DNA from: CAVRQM01 sp963838805 | GTDB taxonomy: Bacteria > Pseudomonadota > Alphaproteobacteria > Acetobacterales > Acetobacteraceae | NCBI GenBank assembly: GCA_963838805.1 | Contig: CAWISK010000010.1 | Location: 372,001-436,000, forward strand | DNA length: 64,000 nucleotides | Direction: 5' to 3' | Shown: one piece after another, positions 60,970 through 64,000 of the stretch | How positions within the stretch are numbered: the first letter of the stretch is position 1 | How the letters are laid out: the number at the start of each line of letters is the position of its first letter | Program-made: the position numbers and the translations under genes | The notes under the pieces: generated by a model | Told to the model about the DNA's origin: nothing | Seen by the model: only the letters and a program-made list of their open reading frames with translations | Database searches by the model: none

Positions 60970-60983
60970 GCTTTGCGCAAAGC
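60970..60983. promoter_or_regulatory. perfect palindrome GCTTTGCGCAAAGC
   Basis: The 14-bp palindrome sits in the AT-richer patch about 330 bp upstream of the autotransporter start. It is a candidate operator for a dimeric regulator; no promoter boxes are certain. Confidence 0.35.
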
Positions 60984-61128
60984 TTCCCGAGCCGAGCGCC
61001 GGTGACAACCGGATTCGTTCCGAGATATTATGCGGCCGGGCATCGTGACACACGCACGCACGCACGGCCTTCAGAACAGATGCGGGAACGATGCTCAATG
61101 GCAAGAGCCGCGGGAAGTGCGTTGCGCG

Positions 61129-61251
61129 ATGTTCTTTCCTCGGCCAGATTCCCCGCTGCGCCGGCGGCGCGTTCGAACGGGTTTGCTGGCTGGCGCGATG
61201 CTGCTGGAACTGTTGTCGGCCAACTTACGGGCTCAGATGTTGCGACCGTAA
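61129..61251 (+). CDS. possible 40-residue secreted peptide or decayed gene start
   Basis: The reading frame MFFPRPDSPLRRRRVRTGLL continues LAGAMLLELLSANLRAQMLRP and stops. A basic stretch, a short hydrophobic core and LRAQ resemble a Sec signal peptide with almost nothing after the cleavage site. It may be a remnant of a secreted-protein gene or chance. No ribosome-binding site is clear. Confidence 0.25.
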   Translation: MFFPRPDSPLRRRRVRTGLLAGAMLLELLSANLRAQMLRP

Positions 61252-61312
61252 TTGATCAGACAGGTTGCGTCGAACGAATTGTTCTATCGGGAATACGCCC
61301 CGCGAGCGCAAC

Positions 61313-64000
61313 GTGATCCGCCGCCTGTCGCGATGGGGCATGCTTGCCCTTCTGGCGGCCAGCGGAGTCGCCGGTTCGCCAGCCGCTTCGCACGCGCAGG
61401 GAATCGCTCTCCAGGGTGCCGAATGCGATCAGACGAGCTGCTCCACGACGGGCACCGCGTCAACGCCGCTCCCGGTGATTGTCGAGCCATTCCCCCCTCA
61501 GGGGAATGTGACCACAACAGTCAACGGCTCTGTCAGTGGAACCCTATCGAATACCGCCGGACCACTGTCCTATCTCGTCTACTATTTCGGCACTGGCTAC
61601 ACGAACAATGATTATAGCTCGCCGGCGGTGCAGCCGATCAGCATCGGACCGACAATAACCCTGGCCAACTCGGGCTCTCTCACCCTGAGTGATGTCGAGG
61701 CGTTCCCGTACACCGGAGCAATTACCGTCGCATCTCGGGGTGCCAACGGAACGACCGCCGGCCAACACGACTATGACGGTGACTTCTACGCCTATTGGGG
61801 GCGACCGGGGGCACGGTCTCAGTCATCAACAGCGGCAACGTCACGGTGTCGGGCCTGCACTCGCCCCTCGTCGCCCCTATCCCCACGGCGGTCGGCATCG
61901 GGGCCTACTCGTTCGGCGGAAACGGGGGTTCCTATGATACAAAAAACAGTTGCTGTGCTGGCAGCGGCGGCAGTGGCGGCTCGGTGTCGGTGACGACAAC
62001 TGCCGGATCGAACATCACGCTGGGTAATCTGCCAGACATATCGACGGCCGCGATCCAGGCACTTTCGGTCGGCGGCCAACCCGCGACCGTGTCGTTCGCC
62101 GGCAGCCATGTGACGAACGGAGACACGCTGAGCGGCTACGGCGGCAACGGCGGCCCGGTGACCGTCGACCACGCCGGCACCATCACCGTCGGCAGCAACG
62201 GGGCCGGCATTGTCGCGGGCTCGATCGGCGGCAGCGGCACCGCCACCACGGTGTCCGGGAGCGGCGGCCCCGTCACCGTCACCTTGGAACCCGATGCCCG
62301 CATCGCGATGACAGGCGTCAACGGGATCGGCGTGTTCGCCACCAGCACCGTCGGCGCGAAAAGCGGCGGTTGGCAAGAGCCGCCAGTCGGCGGCAGCGTC
62401 ACGGTCACGCTCCAGCCGGGGAGTTCCATCGCCACGACTGGAAACGGTCTGTTCGGGATCGGTGTCCTCGCGGTTAGTAGCGGCAGCGCCTCCATCCTGG
62501 AGCCGTTCAACGGGTCGAGCAGCGTCAACACTAGCGGGGGCGGGTTCAGCGGCACCGTCCAAGTCACCAATAACGGGCAGATTTCGACTTCTGGAGCAAC
62601 CGCGGTTGGCGTCGCCGCACTCAGCATCGGGGGCGCCGGGATCGTCACCAGCGCGAACTCCAGCAGCGGCATCAGCTATATCGGGAACAGCGGATCGGGC
62701 TACGACTCGCAGGGCGGCAATGTCACGGTCGCGAACACCGGAACCATCTCGACGAACGGGAACGACGCCCACGGCATCCTGGCGATCAGCGCCGGTGGCG
62801 GCGGCATCCTTTCGACCGACACCCTGCCGCAGATCACCGCCAGCAATGGCAAGAACACGCTGACTGGCGGCGTCGTGATCGGCGGCGATACCTCCTCGGA
62901 CAGCGGCGGGCACGGCGGCGGCACGGTCAACGTCACGAACTCCGGCAGCATCACCACGGGGGACACGTCCGGGCACGGGCTTGTCGCCATGGGCATCCTC
63001 GCGCAATCGATCGGCGGCGGCGGCGGTACGTCCGCCGGAAACGGCGCGGCGGCGTTCCTCGGTGATGCCGGCGGGAGCGGCGGCAACGGCGGTGCAGTCA
63101 CCGTGACCAATTCCGGCCCGGTAACCACCTACAACGATGCGGCGCACGGCATCCTCGCCCAGAGCATCGGCGGCGGCGGCGGCAACGGCGCGAACGCCTA
63201 TGGCGCCTTCGTGGCCCTCGGCGGCGCCGGCGGCAACGGCGGAGGGAGCGGGACCGTGTCGGTCTCGCTCAATGCGGCGGCTCCGGGCGCGACGGCCAAC
63301 ATCTTGACCCAAGGCGATTTCGCCGATGGTGTGCTCGAACAGAGCGTTGGCGGCGGCGGCGGCAATGGCGGGTTCGCCAAGAGCTACGGCCTGTTCGTCT
63401 CCGGAGCGATCGGCGGCACCGGCGGCGGCGGCGGCGGCGGCGGCGAGGTCGATTTCATCAACCAGGCCGGCATCACGACGACCGGACTTCAGGCACACGG
63501 CGTGATTGCGCAGAGCATTGGCGGCGGCGGCGGCAATGGCGGCGCCGCGCATTCCACAGCCGTCGGTCTCGCTGCCGCCGCGGCCATCGCGGTCGGCGGA
63601 TCCGGTGGCGGCGGCGGCGGCGCGGGAATCGTCAATGCCGCGAATGACGGCATGATTTCGACGTCCGGCGGCGATGCGATCGGCCTGGAGGCGCAATCCA
63701 TCGGCGGCGGCGGCGGCAATGGCGGAGATGCGATCGCCCGCACCCTGGCCATCGGTGTGCCGGAAATCCCGACCGTCGCCTTCTCCGCCGCGATCGGCGG
63801 CTCGGGTGGGGGCGGCGGCCTCGGCAACACTGTCACGGTCACGAACACCGGCACGATCGCGACAACGGGCGACGCGGCGCACGGCATCCTGGCGCAAAGC
63901 ATTGGCGGCGGCGGCGGCAACGGCGGGGACTTCGACGGCCACGTCCTTCGCGGTGGATTCGTCGATCACCACCGCACGGATCGCGCTCGATATCGGCGGC
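61313..64000 (+). CDS. giant glycine-rich autotransporter, N-terminal part (frameshifts near 61799 and 63928; runs off the window)
   Basis: This is an outer-membrane autotransporter passenger. The signal peptide is MIRRLSRWGMLALLAASGVA ending SHAQ, from a GTG at 61313. The passenger is a chain of beta-helix-like repeats, each close to VTVTNTGTIATTGDAAHGIL followed by AQSIGGGGGNGG. The IGGGGGNGG block recurs at least five times between 63000 and 63930, spaced about 180-190 bp. One missing base near 61799 and one indel near 63928 displace the frame; corrected, it continues STATSFAVDSSITTARIALD at the window end. The barrel is not in the window. TamAB encoded upstream could assist its assembly. 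Confidence 0.85.

Larger units (their letters stand above)
60863..61312. other. 450-bp intergenic region before the autotransporter
   Basis: There is no convincing gene. It contains a less GC-rich patch (60945-60990) with a perfect 14-bp palindrome at 60970-60983, an ACGC microsatellite near 61040-61056, and a short reading frame with a signal-peptide-like end (61129-61251). The promoter of the autotransporter gene presumably lies here. Confidence 0.6.

Noticed and set aside
61819..63972. A 717-codon open frame on the minus strand
   Set aside because: It is antisense to the glycine-rich autotransporter. Its Ala/Asp/Arg-rich low-complexity product is the expected mirror of GGC/ACC-rich codons in a high-GC genome.

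Overview
The window is a GC-rich alphaproteobacterial chromosome segment, most likely from the Acetobacteraceae or a close Rhodospirillales relative. The grounds are family knowledge plus what can be read here: a plsC/miaB/phoH/ybeY/corC block, a metK-trmB...rimP-nusA-ylxR-infB-rbfA block, a GTG-started rpsU, TamA/TamB and PqiABC envelope systems, and a giant glycine-rich autotransporter. No species can be named from the sequence alone.

Layout. 1-5361 (+): a sugar ABC importer (binding protein cut by the window edge, permease, single-domain ATPase) co-transcribed with a hexulose-phosphate synthase-like lyase, a phosphohexuloisomerase-like SIS protein, a PfkB kinase and a LacI regulator. 5372-9995 (-): a GMC oxidoreductase with a small partner, a proline-rich peptide, a stress-type SDR, the fluoride exporter crcB and a flippase-like membrane protein. 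10031-13606 (+): cysS, trmJ and an amidase. 13603-17010 (mostly -): an MFS carrier, a cupin remnant, PaiB (+), a PhyH dioxygenase and rpsU. 17200-22736 (+): def, an EamA carrier, a terminator, dapB, a VOC protein, a signal peptidase, metK and trmB. 22758-25650 (+): a copper module (CueR-type operator, copA, cueR) lying between trmB and rimP. 25664-31622 (+): the attenuator-preceded rimP-nusA-ylxR-infB-rbfA translation/transcription operon. 31640-36240 (-): a CUT1 sugar importer without ATPase, plus a DUF5060 glycosidase-like protein. 36429-41897 (-): an HU protein with a long basic tail, then corC-ybeY-phoH-miaB and plsC. 42049-47991 (+): tamA-tamB. 48036-48682 (+): a type II toxin-antitoxin pair. 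48746-51383 (+): DUF3311 + SSS monocarboxylate symporter and a second EamA carrier. 51342-55983: betB, an MBL hydrolase, a YfcG-like GST and an HxlR regulator (-), then a second GST and DoxX (+). 56010-59522 (-): pqiABC. 59702 onward: tRNA-Thr(CGU) with an IS481-family element against its CCA end, then the 5' part of the autotransporter running off the right edge.

How the genes work together. Three themes stand out: carbohydrate uptake and processing (two ABC systems, one tied to RuMP-pathway-like enzymes), core translation genes, and outer-membrane/envelope maintenance (TamAB, PqiABC, PlsC, autotransporter). A redox/electrophile-stress block (GSTs, HxlR, MBL, DoxX, BetB) sits between them.

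Data quality warning. More than 30 single-base frameshifts break otherwise intact, conserved genes, including ones normally essential and single-copy (cysS, trmB, def, rbfA). Many lie in short G or C runs. I read these as uncorrected base-calling/assembly indels, not real gene decay, and give each broken gene its full extent with the approximate break positions. Coordinates near those breaks may be off by one or two bases.
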